Below are positions 33,873-42,280 of a DNA stretch of 51,348 bases, one piece after another. Position numbers and translations under genes: made by a program. How positions within the stretch are numbered: position 1 is the stretch's first letter; the number at the start of each line of letters is the position of its first letter. Origin of the DNA: Gordonia desulfuricans NBRC 100010 (GTDB lineage: Bacteria; Actinomycetota; Actinomycetes; Mycobacteriales; Mycobacteriaceae); contig NZ_BCNF01000069.1 in the NCBI RefSeq assembly GCF_001485495.1, positions 1 to 51,348 on the forward strand, written 5' to 3'. The notes beneath the pieces are model-generated. The model made no database searches. It saw only the letters and a program-made list of their open reading frames with translations, and had not been told where the DNA came from.

Positions 33873-34967
33873 TCAGGACACCACGCTCGGACCGTCGTCG
33901 AGATCGGCGAGCGGATCGAGTACCGGTCGCGCCGGTTCCGGCAGCCCGGCCAGTCCCGCCGGCTGTCCACCCCCGACGGTCCGCGACCGGTCCCGGAACT
34001 CACTCGGGGTGAGTCCGTATCGGCCCCGGAACCGATTGCGCATCGTGGCAACCGAACTGAAGCCGGACAGCCGCGCAACCTCCTCGAGGGTGATCATCCC
34101 GGCGCGGACCAGCAGCTCCCGCGCCCGGTCGAGCCGCCGGGAGGTGATCATCGCGGCCACCGAGTCACCGGCCCCGGAGAACTGCCGGTACAGATGCCGC
34201 CGGCTGATGTGCAGGTCGCGGGCGATCGAGTCCGCGGAGAAGGAGGGATCGGTGAAGTTCTCCTCGATGAGTTCACGGGTCGCCAGCCGCACCGACATCG
34301 CAATGTCGCGCCCGCGGTCCATGTCGTGACCGAAGTTGCTGAGCAGGTTGCGGATCAGGTTGAGTCCGGCCTCCTCGAACTCGGTGTCCACCGAGGCCCG
34401 ATCGGTCACCGCGGTGTAGCAGAGCCGACGGATGAACTGGGAGGTCGCACGTCCCAGGAGATTGTCGGCGGCGAGCACCCCACCGTCCCAACGACTCCCG
34501 CCGATGTCGCCACCGAGCAGGTCGAACGGGATCACCACACCGGTCATGTCACCGGCGGTGGGCATGGTGAGGGTGAGCGGCATGTCGGTCCGCGCAGCCA
34601 CGAGTTGGCCTGCGGTGTAGGAGTGCTCGTTGCGTCCGTGCCGAGCGACGAACCCACCGGCGATGGTGCGGACGAAGACATAGACGCCCGGTTTCTCGGT
34701 ACGGCTGATGTGCTCGGCGTCGCGGGAGAAGCTGCAGGGCGTGTAGAGCCCACACAGGCAGTGCATCAACGACAACTCGCGCTGGTAGATCCACGCCTCG
34801 AAAGTCCCCGGGTCCCGGCAGTCGAATCGCCAACGGCGTTCTGCAGCAATACCATTGCGCCCTCGCAGATGAGTGACGTCGTCGAGGCCCTTGGCCATCG
34901 ACAGGCCGATCTCACGACGCCAACGGGCCACGAGGAGCGGATCGAGCCCGTGGTGCTGGGAGATCAT
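33873..34967 (-). CDS. AraC family transcriptional regulator (downstream copy)
   Basis: A 364-residue regulator with an N-terminal cupin-like effector domain (AraC-binding-2 type, about 30-200) and a C-terminal double HTH: FSADSIARDLHISRRHLYRQF and LEEVARLSGFSSVATMRNRFRGRYGLTPSEF. The DNA-binding half is clearly paralogous to the gene immediately upstream. ATG 34967 overlaps that gene's stop (ATGA). The last ~30 residues are a Pro/Gly-rich tail. Confidence 0.9.
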   Translation of the reverse strand: MISQHHGLDPLLVARWRREIGLSMAKGLDDVTHLRGRNGIAAERRWRFDCRDPGTFEAWIYQRELSLMHCLCGLYTPCSFSRDAEHISRTEKPGVYVFVRTIAGGFVARHGRNEHSYTAGQLVAARTDMPLTLTMPTAGDMTGVVIPFDLLGGDIGGSRWDGGVLAADNLLGRATSQFIRRLCYTAVTDRASVDTEFEEAGLNLIRNLLSNFGHDMDRGRDIAMSVRLATRELIEENFTDPSFSADSIARDLHISRRHLYRQFSGAGDSVAAMITSRRLDRARELLVRAGMITLEEVARLSGFSSVATMRNRFRGRYGLTPSEFRDRSRTVGGGQPAGLAGLPEPARPVLDPLADLDDGPSVVS

Positions 34968-36022
34968 CGGACTCCTCCCTCGGGGTCGGTGGACGACGAC
35001 TCCCCCTGTCGGTGACCGCCGCCCGCCCCCCGCCGGTACTCGTTGGGCGTCATCTCGTACTCCGCCCGGAATCGGTTGCGCAGTGTCGCCGCGGAGGTGA
35101 AACCACTCGCGGCCGCGATCGCGTCCAACCCAGCATTCTCCCAGTGCGACAACAATTCCCGAGCACGCTCCAGGCGCCGGGTGGCGATCATCGTGGCCGG
35201 TGTCTCGTCGGTGTCGACGAAATGCCGATACAGATGCCGACGACTCATGTGCAGCGCCTTGGCGATGGACTCGGCACCGAAGGCCGGATCGCGGAAGTTC
35301 TGCTCGATCAGGGTGCGGGTGGCCTCCCGGACGAACACCGGGCGGTTCTGCAGATCGGCGAACGTGTCGGCGGCCCGACGTTGCCCCACCGCGGCCCGAA
35401 CCAGGTCGATGGCGGCGAGCTCGGTGTCCGGGTCGACGTCGGCGCCGCGCACCGCGACGTCGTAGGCGAAGTTGCGGATGAACGCCGCCGCGGCACGGGC
35501 GAGCGGGGTGTCGGTGACCACCGGCCCCAGTTCCACCTGCCCGACGGTGGCGTCATATCCCAGCAGCTCCAACGGGATCCACAGCCCGGCCAGATCGGCA
35601 ACGGAATAGGCGGTGTGTTCGTAGGGCAAGTTGTTGTTGACCACCAGCAGGTGGTTGGGGTGTCGGTACGGCAGTTCCTGCCCGTCTTGGCGCAGGACTC
35701 CGCCACCGGCGAATGTCTGGGTCCCGACGATGGCGTACTGCGAGGGATACTCGGCGATGAGCGCCGGGTCACGCCGCATCGTGCACGGCGTCCGGATCAG
35801 GACGTAGACCAGCAGATCCGAGAGCGGACGCCAGTAGGCCACCTCGTCGAACTCCGTCGGATCGTCGACCACCATCTCCAGCGCGGGGAGATAGTTCGCC
35901 AGTCCGTCCACCCCGGTGCGCCGGAACAGCCGGGTCGAGTTGTCGCCGATCGGGTCCAGTGCCCCGATCTGGGTCTGCCAGGCCCGGACTCGATCCGGGG
36001 ACAGTCGCTGCGAAGTGGGCAT
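34964..36022 (-). CDS. AraC family transcriptional regulator (upstream copy)
   Basis: A 352-residue paralogue of the next gene: N-terminal effector domain (about 30-210) and HTH pair FGAESIAKALHMSRRHLYRHF and LDAIAAASGFTSAATLRNRFRAEYEMTPNEY. The frame extends upstream inside the YrhK-like gene, but ATG 36022, 7 nt after that gene's stop, fits the family. The two regulators and the membrane protein form one operon; their likely targets include the adjacent glutamate decarboxylase region. Confidence 0.9.
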   Translation of the reverse strand: MPTSQRLSPDRVRAWQTQIGALDPIGDNSTRLFRRTGVDGLANYLPALEMVVDDPTEFDEVAYWRPLSDLLVYVLIRTPCTMRRDPALIAEYPSQYAIVGTQTFAGGGVLRQDGQELPYRHPNHLLVVNNNLPYEHTAYSVADLAGLWIPLELLGYDATVGQVELGPVVTDTPLARAAAAFIRNFAYDVAVRGADVDPDTELAAIDLVRAAVGQRRAADTFADLQNRPVFVREATRTLIEQNFRDPAFGAESIAKALHMSRRHLYRHFVDTDETPATMIATRRLERARELLSHWENAGLDAIAAASGFTSAATLRNRFRAEYEMTPNEYRRGAGGGHRQGESSSTDPEGGVR

Positions 36023-36029
36023 GGCGGGA

Positions 36030-36716
36030 TCAGCGTGTCGATCGCGTCCACTGGGGCAGGACGACGAGTGAGGCCACCAGGAAGCACAGCCCACCGATGA
36101 AGGTACCGGCGTTGGCAAGGGTGTTGTCGATGGTGTTGCCGTTGGGGGCGATGTAGGAACCGACGGCGGCCACACCGAAGGCCACACATCCGAGGAAGTT
36201 GATGACGCCCGACCACCACCCGATCTTGCCCGGGTCCCATGCCTTCGCCGTGTGCGAGTAGGCGACCAGGACCATGACGCCGGAGATGAGGAAGGCCACC
36301 GACCCGCCGGCGTCCGGCGACCACACCAGATGCTTCTCGGAGGCGACCGTGTGCGCGGCCAGGGCCGCGGTGGTGGAGACGTTGAACAGGATGGTGCCGA
36401 AGGACTGGGTGGACGCGGCGAGCCACTCGGCCCGCACCATGCGGCCCGGCGCGTAGTCGACCGCGACACTCACCGCACCGCTGTTGATCAGCTGGATCAT
36501 GCCCGCATAGGTGAAGAACCAGGCACCGATGAAGTAGCAGATGTTGGCATTCGACGCGCCCATCCACTCACCGAGCCAGGGCGCCGAACCGAGCGAGAAC
36601 AGCGCCGACCCGATCATGAAGCCCCAGCACTGCTTGGTCAGCGTCGGGGCGAGGAGCAGCACCTTCCATCGGGGAGTCGGAGCCGCCGAGGACTGGGCGG
36701 TCACAGAGGTCATCAC
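36030..36716 (-). CDS. Six-helix membrane protein, YrhK-like
   Basis: A 228-residue protein with about six membrane helices. Two internally similar parts, NANICYFIGAWFFTYAGMIQ and ANAGTFIGGLCFLVASLVVL, resemble the YrhK domain (NLxGSxxFxxGA type). Function is unknown. It starts an operon with two AraC regulators and lies just after the gadB terminator. The gene pair could link an acid or GABA response to the membrane, but no transport activity can be inferred. Confidence 0.65.
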   Translation of the reverse strand: MMTSVTAQSSAAPTPRWKVLLLAPTLTKQCWGFMIGSALFSLGSAPWLGEWMGASNANICYFIGAWFFTYAGMIQLINSGAVSVAVDYAPGRMVRAEWLAASTQSFGTILFNVSTTAALAAHTVASEKHLVWSPDAGGSVAFLISGVMVLVAYSHTAKAWDPGKIGWWSGVINFLGCVAFGVAAVGSYIAPNGNTIDNTLANAGTFIGGLCFLVASLVVLPQWTRSTR

Positions 36717-36783
36717 ATGATCCTGTCGTGCATCAGCGCGTATCCGCGGGGGAAGCCAGGGGAATCGGTCGTCGGTGCGAAAA

Positions 36784-36822
36784 CCCGGTACGGACGAGCG
36801 GTGACCGCTCGTCCGTACCGGG
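36784..36822 (-). terminator. Rho-independent terminator of gadB
   Basis: CCCGGTACGGACGAGCGG (36784-36801) and CCGCTCGTCCGTACCGGG (36805-36822) form a perfect 18-bp stem with a 3-nt loop. On the minus strand it is followed directly by TTTT, a rare U-tract in this genome. Confidence 0.9.
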
Positions 36823-36830
36823 TACGACGC

Positions 36831-38234
36831 TCAGTGATGGAAGTGCGATCCGGTGCCCTCACGCGGCATCGGCGACTCGAGCGCGTCGAGGAACGCGATC
36901 TCGCTCTCGATGTCACGCAGCAGTGCGGTGGCCAGGTCGTGGCTCAGGCCCGCCCGGACGACGACGCGCTGCAGGGTCTGGTTCTCCAGGCCCTCGGCGT
37001 TCGGGTAGGCCGGGACCAGCCAGCCCTTGAGACGCAGGCGATCCGACAGATCGTAGAGGTTCCACTTGTCGGTGTAGTCCTCCTTCAGACGCCATGCGAA
37101 CACCGGGATGGTGTCGCCGCGGCTGACCAGCTCGAACGGGCCGAGCTTCTCGATCTGACCCGACAGGTAGGTCGCGACGTCGATCGACCCCTGCTGGATC
37201 TGGCGGTAGCCCTCACGGCCCAGACGCAGGAAGTTGTAGTACTGCAGCAGCACCTGCGCGCCGGGGCGCGAGAAGTTCAGGGCCAGGGTGGGCATGTCGC
37301 CACCGAGGTAGCTGCAGTGGAAGACCATGCTGTCCGGCAGGGCCTCGGTGTCACGCCAGATGATCCAGCCCAGACCCGGGAACACCAGGCCGTACTTGTG
37401 ACCGGAGGTGTTGATCGACACCACGCGCGGAACCCGGAAGTCCCACTCCAGCTCGGGCTGGCAGAACGGCGCGACCATGGCACCGGAGGCACCGTCGACG
37501 TGGATCTTGATGTCGAGGCCGGTCGACTCCTGGATCGCGTCGAGCTTGGCCGAGATCTCCTTGACCGGCTCGTACAGACCGTTGTAGGTGACACCGACGA
37601 TCGCGACCACACCGATGGTGTTCTCGTCGACGTACTTCTCGAGCTCGTAACCGTCGAAGACCGGGTGCTCCTCGGAGACCGGCACCCAGCGGGGCTCGAC
37701 CTCGAAGTAGTTGAGGAACTTCTCCCAGCAGACCTGGACCGCGGTGGAGAGCACCAGGTTCGGCTTCTCGATCGACTTGCCCTCGGCCTTGCGGCGACCC
37801 TGCCAGTGTCGCTTGAGCGCCAGACCGCCGAGCATCGCGGCCTCGGACGAACCGATGGTCGAGGTACCGATCGACTTGCTGACGTCCGGGACGTGCCACA
37901 GATCGGCGATGATCTTCCAGCACCGGTCCTCGATCGCCGCGGTCTGCGGGTACTCGTCCTTGTCGATCATGTTCTTGTCGTAGGTCTCGGAGTACAGCTT
38001 CCGAGCTTCGTCGTCCATCCAGGTGGAGACGAAGGTGGCGAGGTTCAGTCGCGCGTTGCCGTCGAGCATCGCCTCGTCGTGGACGATCTGGTACGCGGTC
38101 TCCGGCAGGCTCAGGCCGTCCGGGATGGTGAACTTCGGGAACTCCGTCGCCTCACCCGGTCGGACGAAGACCGGGTTGATGATGTGCGACTCGGTGGAGT
38201 TGGTGGTGGCACGCGCATTGGTGTGCTTGGACAA
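36831..38234 (-). CDS. gadB: Glutamate decarboxylase (PLP-dependent)
   Basis: A 467-residue enzyme that converts glutamate to GABA and CO2, consuming a proton. The PLP site is Lys280 in SINTSGHKYGLVFPG, with Asp247 in KIHVDGASG; TSTIGSSEAAMLGGLALKR is the classic N-terminal-domain motif. The C-terminus ends SHFHH, like the His-ending tail that closes the active site at neutral pH in enteric GadB. The start is TTG 38234 with AAGGAG 5 nt before it. No GadC antiporter is nearby; instead a YhgE/Pip protein and ABC-like ATPase lie upstream on the same strand. Confidence 0.95.
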   Translation of the reverse strand: MSKHTNARATTNSTESHIINPVFVRPGEATEFPKFTIPDGLSLPETAYQIVHDEAMLDGNARLNLATFVSTWMDDEARKLYSETYDKNMIDKDEYPQTAAIEDRCWKIIADLWHVPDVSKSIGTSTIGSSEAAMLGGLALKRHWQGRRKAEGKSIEKPNLVLSTAVQVCWEKFLNYFEVEPRWVPVSEEHPVFDGYELEKYVDENTIGVVAIVGVTYNGLYEPVKEISAKLDAIQESTGLDIKIHVDGASGAMVAPFCQPELEWDFRVPRVVSINTSGHKYGLVFPGLGWIIWRDTEALPDSMVFHCSYLGGDMPTLALNFSRPGAQVLLQYYNFLRLGREGYRQIQQGSIDVATYLSGQIEKLGPFELVSRGDTIPVFAWRLKEDYTDKWNLYDLSDRLRLKGWLVPAYPNAEGLENQTLQRVVVRAGLSHDLATALLRDIESEIAFLDALESPMPREGTGSHFHH

Positions 38235-38315
38235 GGCTGCTCCTTGAGTGAGTGATACGAAATCGACGGGGTGTCAGGGCAACTCGTAGCCGAATCAGTG
38301 CAGTCCGGAGACCTC

Positions 38316-40277
38316 CTAGACCTCGACCGGGGGGTACAGACGGTCCATGTTGTACTGCCTGTTTCTTCGTGCCGCGAGTGTCGTGATCGCGAGGAACACG
38401 AATATCAGGGCGATCACCACGATCAGCGCCGTCCAGAACCTCTGGTCCACACCGCCGACGGTGAGTTGTCGGAGACCGGTGACGGTATAGGTCATCGGGT
38501 CGACCCAGTGGATGTACTGGAAGGGTTTGGTGGTCGTGGGTACCGGATAGATGCCGCCCGCGGAGGTCAGCATGACCATCAGGAAGGCCAGGGTCACCAC
38601 GCGACCCACGGCTATGTCGAAGACGGCGTCGAACATCTGGATCATCGCCATGAACATGGCGACCATCAACAACATGAAACCGTATGTGGCCCATGGATAG
38701 ACGGGTTTGAGTCCGATCGCGAACACGGTGACGAGGTAGAGGATCGTCGCCTGCAGGATGCCCACCGCGAAGGTCGGCGCATACGAGGCCAGCACCACGC
38801 GGAACGAGTTCAGCCCCTGGGCGATCGGCCGCGCCTGCAGAGGTTTGAACAGCATCCACGCGATGATGCTGCCGACGAACAGCGCGAGTCCGAAGAAGAA
38901 CGGGGCGAAGCCGGTACCGAAGGTCTTGGCCTCGTTGAGCACGTTCTCCTGCAGCGCGACCGGCTGACCGAGGGTCTTGGCCAGGGCGGCCTTCTGCTGG
39001 TCCGACCAGTGCGGGATCATCTTGACCCCTTCGTCGACACCGGTGGCCAGCTGCGCCGTACCGGCCGCCAGCTGGGTGGTGCCGTCGGCGAGCTCGTCGG
39101 CACCCGTGCTGAGTTCACCGAGACCGGTGCTCAACTGGTTGGCGCCCGAGCTCAGCTCACCCGCGGCCGAACGCAGGGTCTGGATGTCGTTGCGCAGTCC
39201 ACCGTTCTCCGACAGCGCGAGCACGGTGCGCAGCGGACTGTTCGGGTTGGACAGCTGCTCGGAGAGTGCGTTGGCGTCGGTGCGGACCTGACTGATCTGG
39301 TTGTTCGCGTTCGGGCCGAGCCCCTGGGTGCCGAGGAAGGTCTGCACCGGCGAGAGCGTCTGCGCCAGTGCCCGCATGTTGGGGTCACTGCTGCGCTGCA
39401 GCTGGGCGAGCGCCGACGAGACCACCTGGTAGGCCTGCGACTGACCGTTCGCGGCCTGGTTCAGCTGGGTGCTGACCGTGCCGGTGTTGGTGGCCAGGCG
39501 ATCGGCGGTGGCAGTGAGTTCCGCGGCGGTGATCCCGGTCTGGTCCTGACCGAGTGCGTTGAGCAGCGGGGTGGTGGCCTTGTCGACCACACCGTCGAGC
39601 TCGCCGAGGGCACTGGCGAGCTGTCCGGCGCCGTCCTTGGCGGTGACCAGGTTGGTGGCCAGCTCGTGCGCACCGGTGTTGGCGGTCTTCATGCCGCTGT
39701 TGAGCTCGTTGACACCGGACTGCACCTGCTTGAGCTTGGGCATCAGTGCGGTGGCCTCGTTGAGCACCACGTCGAAGGTCTGCTGTCCGACCTGCGCCCC
39801 GACCTGCTCGATGACCTGCAGCGCCGCGTCCTGACCCATCACGGTGGACAGATAGTTGGTGGCGTCGTTGTAGGTGAAGATCAGCTGTGCCGAGTGCGGG
39901 TTGTCGGTGGTCGCCGACGTCAGCGACTCACTGAAGTCCTCCGGCAGCGTGATCGAGAAGTAGTACTTGCCGTCGGAGACGCCTTGCTCCGCTTCCTCCT
40001 GGGAGACGAGGTGCAGGTCGAGCTGCTTGGAGTCGACGAGGCCCGTGACCACCTGGTCACCGGCCTTGAGGTCCTTGCCCTCGATGGTGGCGCCACGATC
40101 GGCGTTGACCAGGGCTACCGGCAACTTGTTGACGGCGTCGAACGGATTCCAGAACGCCCACAGGTACAGCGCCCCGTACATCAGCGGCATCAGGATGATG
40201 ACGATGAGTGCGAGTCGGGGCATCCGTCCCCGGTAGTACCTCTTGAAATCGCTACCCGGCGAGAAAGCGGCGAGCAT
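38316..40277 (-). CDS. YhgE/Pip-domain membrane protein (ABC-2-like)
   Basis: A 653-residue protein with one N-terminal membrane helix (about 22-42), a large extracytoplasmic region with LxxGxxxLxxGxxxLxxG-type repeats (ANQLSTGLGELSTGADELAD), and five or six C-terminal helices resembling ABC-2 permeases. YhgE/Pip proteins are phage receptors or parts of secretion systems in other bacteria. It starts 4 nt after the degenerate ATPase gene, so the two likely form one complex. Confidence 0.9.
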   Translation of the reverse strand: MLAAFSPGSDFKRYYRGRMPRLALIVIILMPLMYGALYLWAFWNPFDAVNKLPVALVNADRGATIEGKDLKAGDQVVTGLVDSKQLDLHLVSQEEAEQGVSDGKYYFSITLPEDFSESLTSATTDNPHSAQLIFTYNDATNYLSTVMGQDAALQVIEQVGAQVGQQTFDVVLNEATALMPKLKQVQSGVNELNSGMKTANTGAHELATNLVTAKDGAGQLASALGELDGVVDKATTPLLNALGQDQTGITAAELTATADRLATNTGTVSTQLNQAANGQSQAYQVVSSALAQLQRSSDPNMRALAQTLSPVQTFLGTQGLGPNANNQISQVRTDANALSEQLSNPNSPLRTVLALSENGGLRNDIQTLRSAAGELSSGANQLSTGLGELSTGADELADGTTQLAAGTAQLATGVDEGVKMIPHWSDQQKAALAKTLGQPVALQENVLNEAKTFGTGFAPFFFGLALFVGSIIAWMLFKPLQARPIAQGLNSFRVVLASYAPTFAVGILQATILYLVTVFAIGLKPVYPWATYGFMLLMVAMFMAMIQMFDAVFDIAVGRVVTLAFLMVMLTSAGGIYPVPTTTKPFQYIHWVDPMTYTVTGLRQLTVGGVDQRFWTALIVVIALIFVFLAITTLAARRNRQYNMDRLYPPVEV

Positions 40278-40281
40278 CTGG

Positions 40282-41046
40282 TCAGTTCCGTTCTTCTTGT
40301 TCGAGCTTCACGAACTCGTTGTCGGTCAGATTGTCGACCGTGATCACGTCTCGTAGCTGGAGGTCCGGGAACCCACCGTTGACGTCGGCGGTGATGATGG
40401 TCTGCTCGCGGCCGAGATCCACCAGGCGGGCCATCAGTTTGTGTGCGCTGTCGACGCGGGTCAGACGGTCCACACCGCCGACCACCAGCAGCGGTGGCTT
40501 GCGCACGTTGGCGACCGCGATGCGGAACAGTGCCGCGGTCAGCTCGGGCAGCTCTTCGACGTAGGCCTCGAGCGTGGGCAGCGAGTAGGGACCGAACACC
40601 GGACGGCAGATCCGCTCGAGATCGTCCTGCTTGGCCGGGGCGACCCACTTGTACCAGGGGGCCGCCCACCGGATGGTCTCGGTGACGACGTCGCGGACCC
40701 GGATCGTCTGCTCGATCTCGTCGACCTCGTCGATGTAGGCGATGGCGGCCTGCTTGAAGAGGTGCTGCGCGTTGTTGGTGTGCCCGAACGAGTGCAGCTG
40801 ACCCTTCGACGGCTTCATCCGGCCGGCCAGGGTCAGCAGCAGCGCGGTACGACCGCGTCCGCCCGAGCCGACGAGAACGGTCACACCGCCCGGTCGGACC
40901 GAGAACGAGACCGGACCGTAGATATGACCCCAGGAAGCGTTGACCTCGATGTTCTCGGCAACCAGCAGTGGGGTGTCATCCCCACCGCCGGCGATGGGAG
41001 CGATCTGCGCGGTGACCGCGGCGTCGCCTCCGTCGGGCAATGTCAC
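40282..41046 (-). CDS. Degenerate ABC-type ATP-binding protein
   Basis: A 254-residue protein with an ABC-ATPase layout but altered motifs. The Walker A position reads GSGGRGRT (60-67), with Arg for the essential Lys; the signature site is ELPEL (about 165-169) instead of LSGGQ; the Walker B region is LLVVGGVDRLT, lacking the Asp-Glu pair. It may bind nucleotide without hydrolysing it or act structurally with the YhgE/Pip protein. GTG 41046 with GAAAGG upstream. Confidence 0.8.
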   Translation of the reverse strand: MTLPDGGDAAVTAQIAPIAGGGDDTPLLVAENIEVNASWGHIYGPVSFSVRPGGVTVLVGSGGRGRTALLLTLAGRMKPSKGQLHSFGHTNNAQHLFKQAAIAYIDEVDEIEQTIRVRDVVTETIRWAAPWYKWVAPAKQDDLERICRPVFGPYSLPTLEAYVEELPELTAALFRIAVANVRKPPLLVVGGVDRLTRVDSAHKLMARLVDLGREQTIITADVNGGFPDLQLRDVITVDNLTDNEFVKLEQEERN

Positions 41047-41511
41047 GACGTCATACCTTTCTCACCTGCGGACGCAAGGTGTCCCCGGTGCTCCTTGCAA
41101 CCGGACACCACGGACAATTGGGCCGTGCAAGGATCACCTCGAATATCTAATCTCAGCGAGAGGGCTTGCACCACCGACTAAAGTCACCCGCTGCGGGCGA
41201 TGCCCCCGGGGCCACAGATCCATGTCGTTTCCGAGGCGCCAACCGGCCCGGGGCGTGCAGGATCGGGTTTCCGCAGGTGAGAGCGAAGTGACGGGGCCAG
41301 GGCCGCGAAATCACCCCGGAACAGCACGAATGCAAATCTGAGCATGCTATCACCAAACATGAGACATGGTGAAGCGATCGACGCCAATCGACCCCTTCCT
41401 GGCAGTCGACTGGAAAAACCCTGTCGCGAAGCGTGGCACAAAACATGCGGCTTCACGTCACAGATCGCATGGTGTGCGGTGTCGCCACTGTCGGCACGAA
41501 AGCCGCAGGTC
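41047..41511. promoter_or_regulatory. 465-bp gene-free region with long inverted repeat
   Basis: GGTGCTCCTTGCA (41087-41099) and TGCAAGGATCACC (41126-41138) are inverted repeats with 12 of 13 matches and a 26-bp spacer, about 40-90 bp before the ABC/YhgE operon. The rest (41139-41511) has lower GC than the flanks in places, with no convincing gene or RNA. Confidence 0.6.
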
Positions 41512-42006
41512 TCAGTCCTCGTCCGCTGTGTCCCGCACCGGGGCGGACTCACCGGCCGACGCCGTCGCCGCATAGGACTCGGCGAAGGACACCCGCGGCG
41601 TCGTGGCGGCATGGAATGCGGCCATCACCACGAAGAACAGCGCCGCCAGACCGAACAGGACCGCGAGCACCAGTGCGACGCCGTGCACGACGGTCAGCAC
41701 GACGCCGTCACCCCGGGTGACCAGGGCACCGATGGCACCGATCACCGTGGCCATGAGTGCCCAGGCGGCACTGCGCAGCCGCGGCGAGACCGTCGAGGCG
41801 AAGAACAGTCGTTGGTAGAGCGTGGTCTCGAACTCGTCGACAGCGGCCAGCCGAACGGCGTCGTCACGGGCGATCTCACGCAGGTCACGTGCCAGAACCG
41901 CCCCCTGACGCAACCGATGCGTGTCCCTGCCGACCAAGTACGCGTAGGCCACGACCCCCACGACGACCACGAACCCCACACTCGCGAGCGCATACCCAGA
42001 ATCCAC
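41512..42006 (-). CDS. Small membrane protein of unknown function
   Basis: A 164-residue protein with an N-terminal helix (about 6-25), a charged segment with RDLREIARDDAVRLAAVDEFET, two further helices (about 80-100, 106-130) and an Ala/Asp-rich tail. No family is recognised. Divergent from the NCS1 permease gene. Confidence 0.65.
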   Translation of the reverse strand: MDSGYALASVGFVVVVGVVAYAYLVGRDTHRLRQGAVLARDLREIARDDAVRLAAVDEFETTLYQRLFFASTVSPRLRSAAWALMATVIGAIGALVTRGDGVVLTVVHGVALVLAVLFGLAALFFVVMAAFHAATTPRVSFAESYAATASAGESAPVRDTADED

Positions 42007-42069
42007 ACGGCCACGCTACCGCGACGTCCCGGGCGACTATGAGGCACGTCACCCACGTGTGTTTGGGGA

Positions 42070-42130
42070 CGAATGGGCAACCGATGTGGGACGAAGAACG
42101 GCCAGGAGATGATAACCGGTCGCCCATTCG
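42070..42130. promoter_or_regulatory. Long-range inverted repeat between divergent genes
   Basis: CGAATGGGCAACCG (42070-42083) and CGGTCGCCCATTCG (42117-42130) pair at 13 of 14 positions around a 33-nt loop. It lies 150 bp before the NCS1 permease start and 64 bp before the membrane-protein start. It could be an operator or a structured leader; no known riboswitch consensus is recognised. Confidence 0.5.
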
Positions 42131-42280
42131 CCTCAATACTGGGAAAACAGAAGATCAGAGAAGCACACTCGTACGCCGTGCACCCACCGGACGTCCCTTG
42201 CACCACCGGGCGATCGGGGCCACGGCCACGAGCACGACCACGCCCAGACCAGACCTGAATCCGCCAGGAGCCGTCGAAGA

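Noticed and set aside
36252..40343. Long plus-strand frames across gadB and the YhgE/Pip gene
   Set aside because: They are codon-bias shadows of the minus-strand genes, which have full motif sets and good ribosome-binding sites.
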